DNA from: Solirubrum puertoriconensis
Lineage (GTDB): Bacteria; Bacteroidota; Bacteroidia; Cytophagales; Hymenobacteraceae
Direction of reading: 5' to 3'
Length of the DNA: 64,000 nucleotides
Assembly (NCBI RefSeq): GCF_001483135.1
Contig: NZ_LNAL01000008.1
Coordinates: forward strand, 1,485,888 to 1,549,887
Positions 1 to 9,869 of the stretch are shown here, piece after piece. The notes under the pieces are model-generated. The model worked only from the letters and a program-made list of their open reading frames with translations. It was not told where the DNA came from and did no database searches. Within the stretch, counting starts at the first letter, position 1; each line of letters begins with the position of its first letter. The translations under genes were made by a program, and so were the position numbers.

Positions 1-241
1 GGATGAAAACAGCTGACATAGAGGCGAATCAGCAAGAAAATGAGAAATCAACCGTGTATAAGGCGAGTTGAAAACTGCACCCAAGAAACCCAATGCGGCA
101 CAAAAGTGGGTTTAAAGCTAAGCCCGCAGTTGGGTTAAGTCAAGGTTAAATATGGGGTTGACTCAACAGAAGTATGCAAACGGTTGCGGAGGGCACCCAA
201 AAGCGTTTACATTACCGGCGTCTACCATCCCCCACTTCGTT

Positions 242-2158
242 ATGCATCCCGTAATCACCCCCGAGCGCGTACCCGTAAGTATCTACTCCGATTCGGAGCA
301 GGCATCGGTAGCAGTGGCCCAGCAAATCGCCGATCTTATCCGGCAGCGCCACGGCGAAGGCCGGCCTTGCGTACTAGGTTTGGCTACTGGCTCGTCGCCC
401 ACGCGGGTGTACGAGGAGCTCGTGCGCATGCACCGCGAAGAGGGGCTGTCGTTCCGCAACGTCATCACCTTCAACCTCGACGAGTACTACCCCATGCAGC
501 CCGATTCGCTGCAGAGCTACGTGCGCTTTATGCACGAGTACTTGTTCGACCACGTCGACATTCCGGCCGAGAATATCCACATCCCCAACGGCACCATTCG
601 GCAGGAGGAGGTAGCCGAGTATTGCCGCCGCTACGAGGCCGATATCGAAGAAGCTGGCGGCATCGATTTGCAGCTGCTAGGCATTGGCCGCACGGGCCAT
701 ATCGGCTTCAACGAGCCGGGCTCGGGAGCTAGCTCGCGCACCCGCCTTATCACGCTCGACCACATTACGCGCACCGATGCGGCCTCCGATTTCTATGGCG
801 AGGAAAATGTGCCGCGCCGCGCCCTCACGATGGGTGTAGGCACCATCCTGGAGGCGCGGCAAATTGTGCTAATGGCCTGGGGCGAAGGCAAAGCCGCCGT
901 AATCAAGCGCATGGTCGAAGGCGAACCCACCGACTCGGTACCCGCCACTTACCTGCAGCGCCACCCCGCCGTGCAGGTGGTGCTCGATGAGGCCGCCGCC
1001 GCCGAGCTGAGCCCCCGCAAAACGCCGTGGCTGGCGGGCATTAGCTCGAACTGGCAACACGAAGCCACGGTGCGCAAAGCCGTAACCTGGCTGGCGCGCC
1101 ACCTGCAAAAACCCATTCTGAAGCTCACCGACGAGGATTACAACGAAAACGGCCTGTCGGATTTGCTGGCCGAATCGGGCCAAGCGTACGGCATCAACAT
1201 TCGGGTGTTCAACCAGCTGCAGCACACCATTACCGGCTGGCCTGGCGGCAAACCCAACGCCGACGACTCGCACCGGCCCGAGCGAGCTACGCCGTTCCCC
1301 AAACGCGTGCTCATCTTCTCGCCGCACCCCGACGACGACGTAATTTCGATGGGCGGCACGTTGCTGCGCCTCGTCGACCAGGGCCACGACGTGCACGTGG
1401 CTTACCAGACCTCAGGCAACATTGCCGTGTTCGACGACGAGGCTATTCGCTTTGCCGAGTTTGTGGCCGATTACGACGCCGCCCTAGGTTTGCCCGGCGA
1501 GAAACCAGCCGAGAGCTTGTACAAGCGGGTGGTTGATTCGCTTCGCCAGAAAGCGCCCGGGCAGGTAGACACCCCTGAGGTGCAGCAGATTAAAGGCTTG
1601 ATTCGGCGCGGCGAGGCTAAATCGGCGTGCCGCCTGGCGGGCATTCCCGACGAGAATGCGCACTTCATGGATTTGCCTTTCTACGAAACCGGCCGCGTGC
1701 GCAAAAAGCCCCTAGGTGAAGAAGACATTCAGCTGACCATCGACCTGCTGAACAAGATTCAGCCGCACCAGATCTACGCCGCCGGCGACTTATCTGATCC
1801 GCATGGCACGCACCGCGTGTGCTTGTCGGCCATTTTCCAGGCCGTGGAACGCCTGAAAGCCGAAGGCACCGAGTGGCTAAAGGATTGCTGGGTGTGGCTG
1901 TACCGCGGCGCGTGGCAGGAGTGGGACATCGACCAGATTGAAATGGCCGTACCCATATCGCCCGAAGAGCTAACGCGCAAGCGCCGCGCCATCTTCAAGC
2001 ACCAGTCGCAGAAAGACCGGCCGTTGTTTCCGGGGGCCGACCAGCGCGAGTTCTGGCAGCGAGCCGAAGAGCGCAACCGCACCACCGCCAAAATTTACGA
2101 CCAGTTAGGCCTGCCCGAGTACGAAGGCATTGAGGCCTTTGTACGCTGGAAATACTAG
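242..2158 (+). CDS. nagB: Glucosamine-6-phosphate deaminase fused to a PIG-L (LmbE-like) deacetylase domain
   Basis: Converts glucosamine-6-phosphate to fructose-6-phosphate and ammonia in amino-sugar catabolism; cytoplasmic. The N-terminal half is a NagB/SugP isomerase domain with NLDEYYPM (about residues 78-85) and GIGRTGHIGFNEPGS (147-161). The C-terminal half is PIG-L-like, with the metal motif HPDDD (362-366) and HGTHR near 521. This long two-domain form is known in Bacteroidota; the classical enzyme is about 266 aa. The position of the E. coli ring-opening Asp141 is Thr here. I chose the ATG at 242 because homology to the family begins just after it; an in-frame ATG at 152 would add 30 unconserved residues. 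A hairpin follows the stop. Confidence 0.9.
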   Translation: MHPVITPERVPVSIYSDSEQASVAVAQQIADLIRQRHGEGRPCVLGLATGSSPTRVYEELVRMHREEGLSFRNVITFNLDEYYPMQPDSLQSYVRFMHEYLFDHVDIPAENIHIPNGTIRQEEVAEYCRRYEADIEEAGGIDLQLLGIGRTGHIGFNEPGSGASSRTRLITLDHITRTDAASDFYGEENVPRRALTMGVGTILEARQIVLMAWGEGKAAVIKRMVEGEPTDSVPATYLQRHPAVQVVLDEAAAAELSPRKTPWLAGISSNWQHEATVRKAVTWLARHLQKPILKLTDEDYNENGLSDLLAESGQAYGINIRVFNQLQHTITGWPGGKPNADDSHRPERATPFPKRVLIFSPHPDDDVISMGGTLLRLVDQGHDVHVAYQTSGNIAVFDDEAIRFAEFVADYDAALGLPGEKPAESLYKRVVDSLRQKAPGQVDTPEVQQIKGLIRRGEAKSACRLAGIPDENAHFMDLPFYETGRVRKKPLGEEDIQLTIDLLNKIQPHQIYAAGDLSDPHGTHRVCLSAIFQAVERLKAEGTEWLKDCWVWLYRGAWQEWDIDQIEMAVPISPEELTRKRRAIFKHQSQKDRPLFPGADQREFWQRAEERNRTTAKIYDQLGLPEYEGIEAFVRWKY

Positions 2159-2190
2159 CCCCGCTGGGTGCCCCTACGCAGTAGCTCAGC

Positions 2191-2231
2191 AGCCCCTAGG
2201 TGCCCACCCAGCAGTGCGGTACCTAGGGGCT
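2191..2231 (+). terminator. Hairpin after nagB
   Basis: The arms AGCCCCTAGGT and ACCTAGGGGCT pair around a GC-rich loop 30 nt after the nagB stop, with only a short T-rich tail. Each arm contains a CCTAGG. Probable terminator. The rest of the gap up to 2407 turns AT-rich and presumably holds the susC promoter, but no clear TAnnTTTG element was found. Confidence 0.5.
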
Positions 2232-2407
2232 TTGCTCTGAAGCCGGTAGCGAAGTTACAATGCCTTGTTTAGCTGGGTTTTGGTAGCGAAAGGCCGAGCT
2301 TTTCAGTTGGTTTATTCATAATCGCAATACTTGTATTTTAAATAGGTAAAATATTATAAATTGACGGAGAGTAGCTTTTCATTCCCACACCATACTCCCT
2401 GTCAACT

Positions 2408-5400
2408 ATGCCCAACACCTACTCGCTTTCGAGGCGGCCTCTGCTGTGGAGCTGGCTCGCAATATGCCTATTGCTCTGCCTAGGTACTACCAGCCAAGTC
2501 TACGCTCAGCAGCAGACATATACCCTGCAAGGCCGCGTTACGGATGAGCGCGGACAGGGCCTGCCCGGCACCACGGTGTTGGTGGGCGGCACCACGCAAG
2601 GCGCCTCTACCGATGCCGACGGCAATTACAGCTTCAGCGCGCAGCTGGCGCCGGGCAGCTACAGCCTCACGTTTTCGAGCATTGGCTACACGGCCCAAAG
2701 CCGCTCGCTTACCCTAGGTAGCACCACCAGCATCACCACCAACGTAACCATGCGCGAGGCCCGCCAAAGCCTCGACGACGTGGTAGTGGTGGGCTCCACG
2801 GTAAGCACCAACCGGCGCGAGTTGGGCAATGCCATCAGTACCGTATCGGGGCAGGAGCTAACGCGCAGCGGCACAGGTGCGGTGCTGAACTCGCTGCAGG
2901 GCAAAGTGCCCGGCGCGCAAATCGTGCAAAACTCCGGCGACCCATCGGGCTCTATTTCGGTGCGCCTGCGTGGCATTAAGTCGCTGTCGGGGCCTTCCGA
3001 TCCGCTGTATGTAATCGATGGTGTTATCATCAGCAACAACAGCACCAACGTGTCGCAGCTGGCCTTGTCGAACGACGTGGGCACGGCGCAGGTGGGCCAA
3101 AACCGCTTGGCCGATTTGAACCCCAACGACATCGAGAGCATCAACGTCATCAACGGAGCGGCGGCGGCGGCCATCTACGGCTCGCGTGCGGCCAACGGGG
3201 TAGTGCTGATTACGACCAAGCGGGGCCGTACCGGCGAGGTGCAGGTATCGGCCTACGCCAGTGTCAACCTAAACGAGCTGCGTAAATCGGTGCCCGTAAA
3301 TACCTTCGGCAAGCAATTTGGCTTCCGCGATTTGCGCCTCTACACCATTGGCGGCGTAACGCCGGCGCAAGTAGCCGCCAACCCCGGCACCACCACCATC
3401 GGCATCAACCGGGCGGGCGTAACCACGCAGCTGGCCTCTAATCTGGTAGATGTGCAGCGTTACGACTACTTCAATGACATTTTCCGCCGGGGCTACGGTA
3501 CCGATAACGGGGTGTCCATATCGGGCGGTACAGAGAATACGCAGGCTCTTGTGTCGCTGGGATATTTCCAGAACCAGGGCATCATCGAAGGCACCAACTT
3601 CAGGCGCTACAACATTCGGGCACGCCTGAACCAACGCATTACCAAGTGGGCCAGCCTAACGGCCGGGGTAGCTTACAACAACAGCGACGCCGACGAAAAA
3701 GCCAACGGCAACGTGTTTTACAGCCCCATCAACTCCGTTAACATCACCAACAATATCTACGACATCAACCAGCGCGATGCCAACGGCAACCTGCAGGCCG
3801 TGGAGCCCACCCGCGTAAACCCGCTCTCGACCATCGAGGACATGACTTTCACGCAGCGCGTGAACCGCACCATCAGCGACGTGCAGCTGAAACTGACTCC
3901 TTTTAAAGGCTTTTCGGTGGACTACCTGATTGGGGCCGATGTGTACGGGCAAGCGGGGCAGAGCTACATTCGGCCGTACCCGTACCAAGCGCAAGCCGGC
4001 CTGCCACTGGCGCGCTACCCCTTCGGTTTTGCCTCGAATGCCCAAGCCAACTCGGTGCAGATCAACTCCGACCTGAACCTGGCTTACGACCGGCAAATAG
4101 GCGAACAATTTAAAGCCACCATCCTGGCCGGATACAACTACCAGTATACCAAACTGGAGCTGACGCAAGCCCGGGGCCAGAACCTTACGCCGTTTATTGG
4201 TACCATCAGCGGGGCTGCCAACAACACGCTGCAGTCAACTTTTGGCGTTCCAGAGCAATTCAGCCTGAACGGCGTTTACGTGCAAGGTACCCTGGGTTTT
4301 CGTAACCTGGCCTTTATAACTGCCGCCGTGCGGCGCGATGGGTCGTCGAAGTTTTCGCCTTCCGAAACCAACCAGTACTACCCGAAAGTCAGCGGTTCGC
4401 TGGTACTCTCGGATCTGGCGCTCTGGCAGAACGCCAGCTACGCCAAGGCCTTTAACACGCTGAAGCTGCGCGCGAGCTATGGGCAGGCGGGTAACTTGTC
4501 CGGCATCGACTCTTACGCCCGGTTCTATCAGTTTAATCCGGTGCCTTTTCTGGGGCGGAGCACGTTTCTGCCGAGCTCCCGACTCGCCAACCCCCGAGTG
4601 CGGCCCGAGCGCCTGACTGAGCTGGAAATAGGCGGGGACCTAGGGTTTTTGAACGACCGTATCGGGCTGGGCGTCACGGCCTATTGGCAAGAAACACAGG
4701 AGCTGTTGGCCAACCGCAACGTGGCGCCCTCTTCGGGCGGCCTTACCATTACAACGAACGTAGCCAGCATCGAGAACAAGGGCGTGGAGCTGCAGCTTAC
4801 GGCCACGCCGGTACGCACGCCCAACTTCCGCTGGGATGTTACGGCCTTGTTTAACCGCAACCGCAACAAAATCGTGGATTTGCCCGGCTCGGGTGGGCTG
4901 CAGCAAGCCATTTCGATTGATAACGTAGCCGGGGCGCCCGTGTACCTGCTGGCCGGGCAGCCGGTGGGCGTTTTCTACGGCTCGGGCTATGCCCGCAACC
5001 CCGATGGCTCGTTGCTGCTCACGCCGCAGGGCTTTCCGCAGGACGAGCGCACCCGCGGCCAAGCAGTGGGCTCCACCACCTTCGACCCAGCCCGCGAGGG
5101 CAACGGGCAGCCCAGCTACGCCGCCGGCACGGCCATTGCCAACATTGTAATCGGCAACCCCAATCCCAAATGGACAGGCTCGTTCAGCACCAACGTAGCC
5201 TTCAAAAAGCTTTCGGCCCGCATACTGCTCGATGCAGTGCAGGGCGTGGATGTGTTTAACGCCGACTACCGCACGCGGCAGGGGGTAGGCCTAGGTGATT
5301 TGGCCGAAAAGGAGCTGCGGGGCGAGCTACCGCGCGGCTACATTTTCGCGGTGTACAACACGCAGGAGTTTCGTATTGACGACGGCTCGTTTGTGAAGCT

Positions 5401-5620
5401 GCGCGAAGCTTCGCTGAGCTACGACTTGCCCACGTTTACGCCGCTCATTCGCAGCCTCAACGTGTCGCTGATTGGGCGCAACCTCGTGTCGTGGGATAAT
5501 TATAATGGCTTCGACCCCGAAACCAGCGCCGGCGGCACCAGCGACCTGCTGCGCGCCATCGACTTTGGCAACGTGCCCATTCCGCGCACTTACCAGCTCC
5601 GGGTTTCGGCCTCGTTCTAA
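2408..5620 (+). CDS. SusC/RagA family TonB-linked outer-membrane protein
   Basis: Outer-membrane beta-barrel transporter that imports glycans or peptides using TonB energy, together with a SusD-like lipoprotein. Residues 1-33 form a signal peptide ending VYAQ. A carboxypeptidase-regulatory-like domain spans about 40-115. The plug contains PLYVIDGVII (199-208) and runs to about 273. The rest is a barrel ending in a C-terminal phenylalanine (RVSASF). Its 1070 aa is normal for the family. The SusD partner starts 24 nt downstream, so the two are one operon. The substrate cannot be read from sequence; the neighbouring amino-sugar gene is suggestive only. Confidence 0.95.
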   Translation: MPNTYSLSRRPLLWSWLAICLLLCLGTTSQVYAQQQTYTLQGRVTDERGQGLPGTTVLVGGTTQGASTDADGNYSFSAQLAPGSYSLTFSSIGYTAQSRSLTLGSTTSITTNVTMREARQSLDDVVVVGSTVSTNRRELGNAISTVSGQELTRSGTGAVLNSLQGKVPGAQIVQNSGDPSGSISVRLRGIKSLSGPSDPLYVIDGVIISNNSTNVSQLALSNDVGTAQVGQNRLADLNPNDIESINVINGAAAAAIYGSRAANGVVLITTKRGRTGEVQVSAYASVNLNELRKSVPVNTFGKQFGFRDLRLYTIGGVTPAQVAANPGTTTIGINRAGVTTQLASNLVDVQRYDYFNDIFRRGYGTDNGVSISGGTENTQALVSLGYFQNQGIIEGTNFRRYNIRARLNQRITKWASLTAGVAYNNSDADEKANGNVFYSPINSVNITNNIYDINQRDANGNLQAVEPTRVNPLSTIEDMTFTQRVNRTISDVQLKLTPFKGFSVDYLIGADVYGQAGQSYIRPYPYQAQAGLPLARYPFGFASNAQANSVQINSDLNLAYDRQIGEQFKATILAGYNYQYTKLELTQARGQNLTPFIGTISGAANNTLQSTFGVPEQFSLNGVYVQGTLGFRNLAFITAAVRRDGSSKFSPSETNQYYPKVSGSLVLSDLALWQNASYAKAFNTLKLRASYGQAGNLSGIDSYARFYQFNPVPFLGRSTFLPSSRLANPRVRPERLTELEIGGDLGFLNDRIGLGVTAYWQETQELLANRNVAPSSGGLTITTNVASIENKGVELQLTATPVRTPNFRWDVTALFNRNRNKIVDLPGSGGLQQAISIDNVAGAPVYLLAGQPVGVFYGSGYARNPDGSLLLTPQGFPQDERTRGQAVGSTTFDPAREGNGQPSYAAGTAIANIVIGNPNPKWTGSFSTNVAFKKLSARILLDAVQGVDVFNADYRTRQGVGLGDLAEKELRGELPRGYIFAVYNTQEFRIDDGSFVKLREASLSYDLPTFTPLIRSLNVSLIGRNLVSWDNYNGFDPETSAGGTSDLLRAIDFGNVPIPRTYQLRVSASF

Positions 5621-5644
5621 CTCCACCTCATTTGGCTCTTCGTC

Positions 5645-6964
5645 ATGAAAAAATACATTCTGCTGCTGTCGCTGCTGTGCTTTGGCCTGGGTAGCTGCGA
5701 CAAAGAATACCTCGACCCCAGCGCCGCCCGCCAGCAAGACGTGCTGGCTTCGTCCGACGGCCTGATTACCGTGTGCAACGCCTTGCAATACCGCTACACC
5801 GTGGGCGGCGCCCTGAGTGTGCTCTACAACAAAGTGGCCGCCGGGGGGCTCACCACCCGCGAGCTGGCCATCCTGAATGTGGGCAACATTGAGGAGTTTA
5901 ACGTGAGCGAGGGCAACACCAGTTTGCGCACCGACAACGGCGTGGTGCGTAACCTCTGGAGCCAAACGCAACTGGTGCGCTCCAACGCCGATTTGGTGCT
6001 GGCCAATGCCGGCAACGCCGGCGACCTAGGCACGCGCAGCGGTATCGTGGCGTATGCGTCTATCTTCCGGGCGCTGGCCCTAGGTACCCAGGCGCAGTTT
6101 TTCGAGCAGGCACCCCTAACCACGGGCAACAATGTGCCCTTTGTACCGCGGCAGGAGGTGTTGCAATCGGCCATTACGCAACTAGAGGCCGCCGCTACCC
6201 AACTGGCTGCCAACCCCGTTTCGGCCGATTTCAACAGCAAAATTGTGCCCGGTATCGACCTGGCCAATACCCTGCAGGCGCTTATTGCCCGCTACAGCCT
6301 AATGGCCGGCGACTACGACCGCGCCATAGCAGCTGCCGGCCGCGTTTCACCTACCAGCCGCTCGGTATTCAACTTTGATGAAAACACCCGCAACCCGTTG
6401 TTCGAGGCGGCTTTTGGTAACCGCAACGTGTTCGAGCCCACCGATGCCAACCTGGGGCTAACGGGCGCGCTGGCCCCCGAAGCCGGCGACCGGCGCATTC
6501 CGTTTTATGTGCGCCTCAACCCCACGGCTACCCAAAACCGCGGCTTGGGTTTTTACACGGCTGCCAGCGCGCCCATTCCGGTGTATGTGCCCAACGAGAT
6601 GCTGCTGATTCGGGCCGAAGCCTACGCCCGCAAAGGCGACCTGACCAACGCCGTAACCGAGCTCAACCGCGTGCGCACCAGCACAGCGGCCACGCAGCTG
6701 AACTCCAACAACCAGCCGATAGCGCCTCCGGGGGCCGGGCTGGCGCCTTACTCGGGGCCAATTACCCAAGAGGCCATACTGCTCGATATCTACCGCAACC
6801 GCTTAATAGAGCTGGCTTTTCAGGGCATGCGGTTCGAAGACAGCCGCCGCTTTGGGCGGCCTGGGCCTGGCGCGGCCAACACCGAGCGCAACCGCAACTT
6901 CTTCCCGTACCCGCGGGTGGAGCGCGAAAACAATTCGGCCACGCCCAACGACCCGAATATTTAA
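5645..6964 (+). CDS. RagB/SusD family nutrient-uptake outer-membrane lipoprotein
   Basis: Surface lipoprotein that caps the SusC barrel and binds its ligand. The signal peptide ends in a lipobox (GLGSC, Cys18). Helical TPR-like content follows, with the family C-terminal pattern around ILLDIYRNRLIELAFQGMRF. At 439 aa it is shorter than many SusD proteins (about 500-600 aa). It follows susC by 24 nt and is closed by a strong hairpin at 6985. There is no adjacent hydrolase or FecI/FecR-type regulator, so this is a minimal SusCD pair. Confidence 0.92.
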   Translation: MKKYILLLSLLCFGLGSCDKEYLDPSAARQQDVLASSDGLITVCNALQYRYTVGGALSVLYNKVAAGGLTTRELAILNVGNIEEFNVSEGNTSLRTDNGVVRNLWSQTQLVRSNADLVLANAGNAGDLGTRSGIVAYASIFRALALGTQAQFFEQAPLTTGNNVPFVPRQEVLQSAITQLEAAATQLAANPVSADFNSKIVPGIDLANTLQALIARYSLMAGDYDRAIAAAGRVSPTSRSVFNFDENTRNPLFEAAFGNRNVFEPTDANLGLTGALAPEAGDRRIPFYVRLNPTATQNRGLGFYTAASAPIPVYVPNEMLLIRAEAYARKGDLTNAVTELNRVRTSTAATQLNSNNQPIAPPGAGLAPYSGPITQEAILLDIYRNRLIELAFQGMRFEDSRRFGRPGPGAANTERNRNFFPYPRVERENNSATPNDPNI

Positions 6965-6984
6965 CCCAGATGCCTTTGGCAACA

Positions 6985-7018
6985 ACGGCCCGCCTGAACC
7001 TAGGCGGGCCGTTTTATT
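6985..7018 (+). terminator. Rho-independent terminator of the susCD operon
   Basis: An 11-bp perfect stem (ACGGCCCGCCT with AGGCGGGCCGT) with a 6-nt loop is followed by TTTTATTG. It lies 20 nt after the susD stop. Confidence 0.85.
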
Positions 7019-7093
7019 GTGGGCGGAGTAACAATCAGCAACCAATTTGTGGCACTCGGCCGCTGCTGCCGAAGTAGCCTTGGTTACCCCAAC

Positions 7094-9568
7094 CTAGGCC
7101 CGAAACGTAACGGCGAAGCTGGAGCCCACATCGAGCTGGCTTTCCACGGCAATGCTGCCGCCAGCGTTTTCTACCAGCCGCTTCACGATGTAAAGCCCTA
7201 CACCCGTGCCATCGACGTGCGTGTGCATGCGCTGAAACAGGCCGAACAGCTGACTTTGCTGTTGCTGGCTCATGCCCAGGCCGTTATCCGCAATGGTGAG
7301 CACCACGGCTTTCGGCCGCCGCTCGGCGTGCACACGCACTTGCGCCTGCCGGCTGGGCGAGCAATATTTAACGGCGTTGCTAATCAGGTTGTAAACGATG
7401 CTGCGCAGGTTGGCCGGATGAAACAACACGACCACATCGGGCGCTACCTCAATGTGGAGTTGCGCCGCGTTGGCCTTTAAGGCCGAGCCTAGATCTTGGC
7501 ACACATCGGCTACTACTGCGGCTAGGTGCACCGGCTCGGTGGGGCCGGCATGCGCAAGCTGCAGCTTCGAAACATCGGTTAGCTGGGCAATGGTGTTTTG
7601 AAACCGCGCCACCGTGCTCTTCATCATATCGAGCAGCTGTGCTACCCAGGTATCTTGCTGCACAGCTGGGGGCAGCTGCTCGCGCAGGGCTAGCAAAATG
7701 CCTTCAATGTTGGCTATGGGCGCTTTTAGGTCGTGCGAGGCCGTGTACACGAATGTGTCCAAATCAACATTGGAGCGTGTAAGCAGGGCGTTGGTGTCCT
7801 GCAGCTCGTCGTTGGTGGTGCGCAGCTCTGCGTTTATGCTGGCTAACTCTTGATTTAGGGCATGCACTTGTTGCCGCGCCAGCACTTGCTCGGTTACCTC
7901 GGTAGCCACCACCGTAATGGCCGCTTCCTGGTTGTGGTCGTTCTGGTGTAGCGGCTGGTACACAAAGTTCCAGTACACCAGGTCGCGGCGGCCGTGGCGG
8001 TTGATGTAGGAGGGAAGCTCGTTGGCTACGTAGGGTACGCCGGTGGCCATTACCTGGTCGAGCAGCTCCTCAAAGCCTTGGCCGGCGGCTTCGGGCAACA
8101 GCTCGAACAGCGGCGTGCCTAGGGCTTGCTCCTGCGTACGCCCCCAAATAGCGCACACGGCTGGGTTGGCCAGCTCAATTATGTAGCGCGGGCCCCGAAA
8201 AATGGCAATGGCCACCGGCGCTTGCTGAAACAGTTCGTTCAGCTGTTGCTGGCGTTGCTCCCGCTCGCGCCGTGCCATTACACGTTGGGTTACGTCGTAG
8301 GCGTACGTCACCAAACCATCTATCTGGCCTTCTTCGTTGTGGCGGGCCTGGTAGGTGAGGTCAAAATAAGTGTCCTCCACGGGGCCACCGGCGGTATGGG
8401 CCAGCGGCACGAACACTTCCCGGCCTTCAAAGGTTTGGCCAGAGCTGTACACTTGCTGCAGAATCGCTCGGAGGGGATGGTCGGCGAATTCGGGCAGCGC
8501 ATCAACCAATCGCATTCCGAGCAACTCGCGCCCCGTAAACATTGCTTGGTATACGGGGTTCACAAACTCAAACACAAACTCTGGGCCCTGCAGAATGCAG
8601 ATGGCCGCCGGTGCGCGCCTGAACAGCTGCTCCCACTGCCGGCGCTGGCGCTCGGCTTCGGCCCGGGCAGCTTGCGCCTCGAGGGTGCGTTGCTGCACAT
8701 GCACCTCCAGCTGCTGGTTTAGCTCTTGGGCTTGCTGGCGCGCCAACACCTGCGCAGTAACTTCGGTGCCCAACGACAAAATGCCGATAATGCTGCCATC
8801 GGAGCGGTACCGGGGCTGAAAAACGAAGTTCCAGTACACGCTTTCGCGCCGGCCATTGCGTTCGATGTACGTAAGTTGCTCCGACGACGAGTAGTGTGCG
8901 CCCGTGGTGTATACTTTATTGAAAATGGCAACGACATCGTCGGTGGCGGCTTCGGGCATCACCTCGAACACGGGCCGGTGCTGCACATCGGCTAACTGCC
9001 GGCCCCAAATGGCTAGCGCAGCGGAATTAGCCAGCTCCACGCGGAAGTCGGGGCCGGTGTACAGCACCACCGCGGCCGGAGCCTGCTCCACAAAACGCAG
9101 CAGCTCGTTGCGCTCGTGTTCAATTTCTTGCTTAATGGTTCGCTCGCGGGCCTGGCTTTCGCGCAAGGCTTTTTCCACGGGGGTGCGGTCGTGCTCGGAG
9201 GTGTCGGTAAAGCTTACCACCAGCACTTCGCCGCTGCGCTGGGCCTGCAAGTGGTAATAATTGTCGAGCCCATCGGCTTGGTAATTTACTTTGTAATGCT
9301 GCTGCTCGCCCGATTGAAAAGTGCGCTGGTAAAAACCCAGGATGCCGCAGGCCGCGCTGTACGGAAAGCGCGACATCACCGTGCCGCCCGGGTGCTCGGG
9401 CAATCCTACCATGCGCTGGCCGGCTGGGTTTAGGTACTCCAGCGCGAAATCCACGATTTCGGTGCTGGCTTCGTTGTAGATGGGACGCACTACGTGCAAG
9501 GCACTAAGCGACACCGCCACCAAAGCCGGCAGCATATCGGGGGCTAATACGTAATTAGTAGGAGGCAT
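7094..9568 (-). CDS. Multi-PAS sensor histidine kinase
   Basis: Cytoplasmic sensor kinase with no membrane segment or signal peptide. Four PAS-like domains lie at about residues 20-125, 155-280, 310-435 and 445-565, several sharing a YWNFV(F/Y)QP core, and are linked by coiled-coil stretches. The HisKA phospho-acceptor is H612 in YTASHDLKAPIANIEG. The ATPase domain (about 700-824) shows NLISNAVKY, ADNGLGM and GTGVGLYIVKR. No response regulator is adjacent, so it is an orphan kinase. Its TAG stop lies inside a CCTAGG. The ATG at 9568 is the best start; what it senses is unknown. Confidence 0.93.
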   Translation of the reverse strand: MPPTNYVLAPDMLPALVAVSLSALHVVRPIYNEASTEIVDFALEYLNPAGQRMVGLPEHPGGTVMSRFPYSAACGILGFYQRTFQSGEQQHYKVNYQADGLDNYYHLQAQRSGEVLVVSFTDTSEHDRTPVEKALRESQARERTIKQEIEHERNELLRFVEQAPAAVVLYTGPDFRVELANSAALAIWGRQLADVQHRPVFEVMPEAATDDVVAIFNKVYTTGAHYSSSEQLTYIERNGRRESVYWNFVFQPRYRSDGSIIGILSLGTEVTAQVLARQQAQELNQQLEVHVQQRTLEAQAARAEAERQRRQWEQLFRRAPAAICILQGPEFVFEFVNPVYQAMFTGRELLGMRLVDALPEFADHPLRAILQQVYSSGQTFEGREVFVPLAHTAGGPVEDTYFDLTYQARHNEEGQIDGLVTYAYDVTQRVMARREREQRQQQLNELFQQAPVAIAIFRGPRYIIELANPAVCAIWGRTQEQALGTPLFELLPEAAGQGFEELLDQVMATGVPYVANELPSYINRHGRRDLVYWNFVYQPLHQNDHNQEAAITVVATEVTEQVLARQQVHALNQELASINAELRTTNDELQDTNALLTRSNVDLDTFVYTASHDLKAPIANIEGILLALREQLPPAVQQDTWVAQLLDMMKSTVARFQNTIAQLTDVSKLQLAHAGPTEPVHLAAVVADVCQDLGSALKANAAQLHIEVAPDVVVLFHPANLRSIVYNLISNAVKYCSPSRQAQVRVHAERRPKAVVLTIADNGLGMSQQQQSQLFGLFQRMHTHVDGTGVGLYIVKRLVENAGGSIAVESQLDVGSSFAVTFRA

Positions 9569-9869
9569 AGGCGCGGTAACTACGATAGTACGTGAAAGTA
9601 CGCACTCAGATGTGCCAGTCTTGCCATGCGCCGCGGACGAGGTATTTAGCGGAACTCAAAAACGAAGGATATAGATAGCCGATGCTTATAGCCAAGGTAG
9701 CTACAAGCCAAGGTTGGCACCTGCCCAATGGCAACTGTGCTTGGTACAACTCCTAAGTGCCGCAGTACCCAAGGGCGGTGTGTGGCAGCAGTACCTAGGC
9801 CCAAAGTTTTGGGGTAACAAAGTCAGGGTTGCCGCAGCTTCGGCTAAGCTAATTTTCGTTCTTTACAGT
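9569..9869. other. Divergent intergenic region between the PAS kinase and the NagX-like gene
   Basis: About 300 bp with no credible gene; an open frame from 9714 in phase with the downstream gene lacks protein-like character. A weak rightward promoter candidate is TTG at 9829, 18 nt, then TAATTTTC at 9850, placing transcription just ahead of the ATG at 9870. No clear leftward promoter was found. Confidence 0.4.

Noticed and set aside
869..1396. 175-codon leftward frame in nagB
   Set aside because: Lies wholly within nagB on the other strand; no domain or start signal.
7019..7480. 153-codon rightward frame at the 3' end of the PAS kinase
   Set aside because: Complement of the kinase ATPase domain; starts inside the susCD terminator region.
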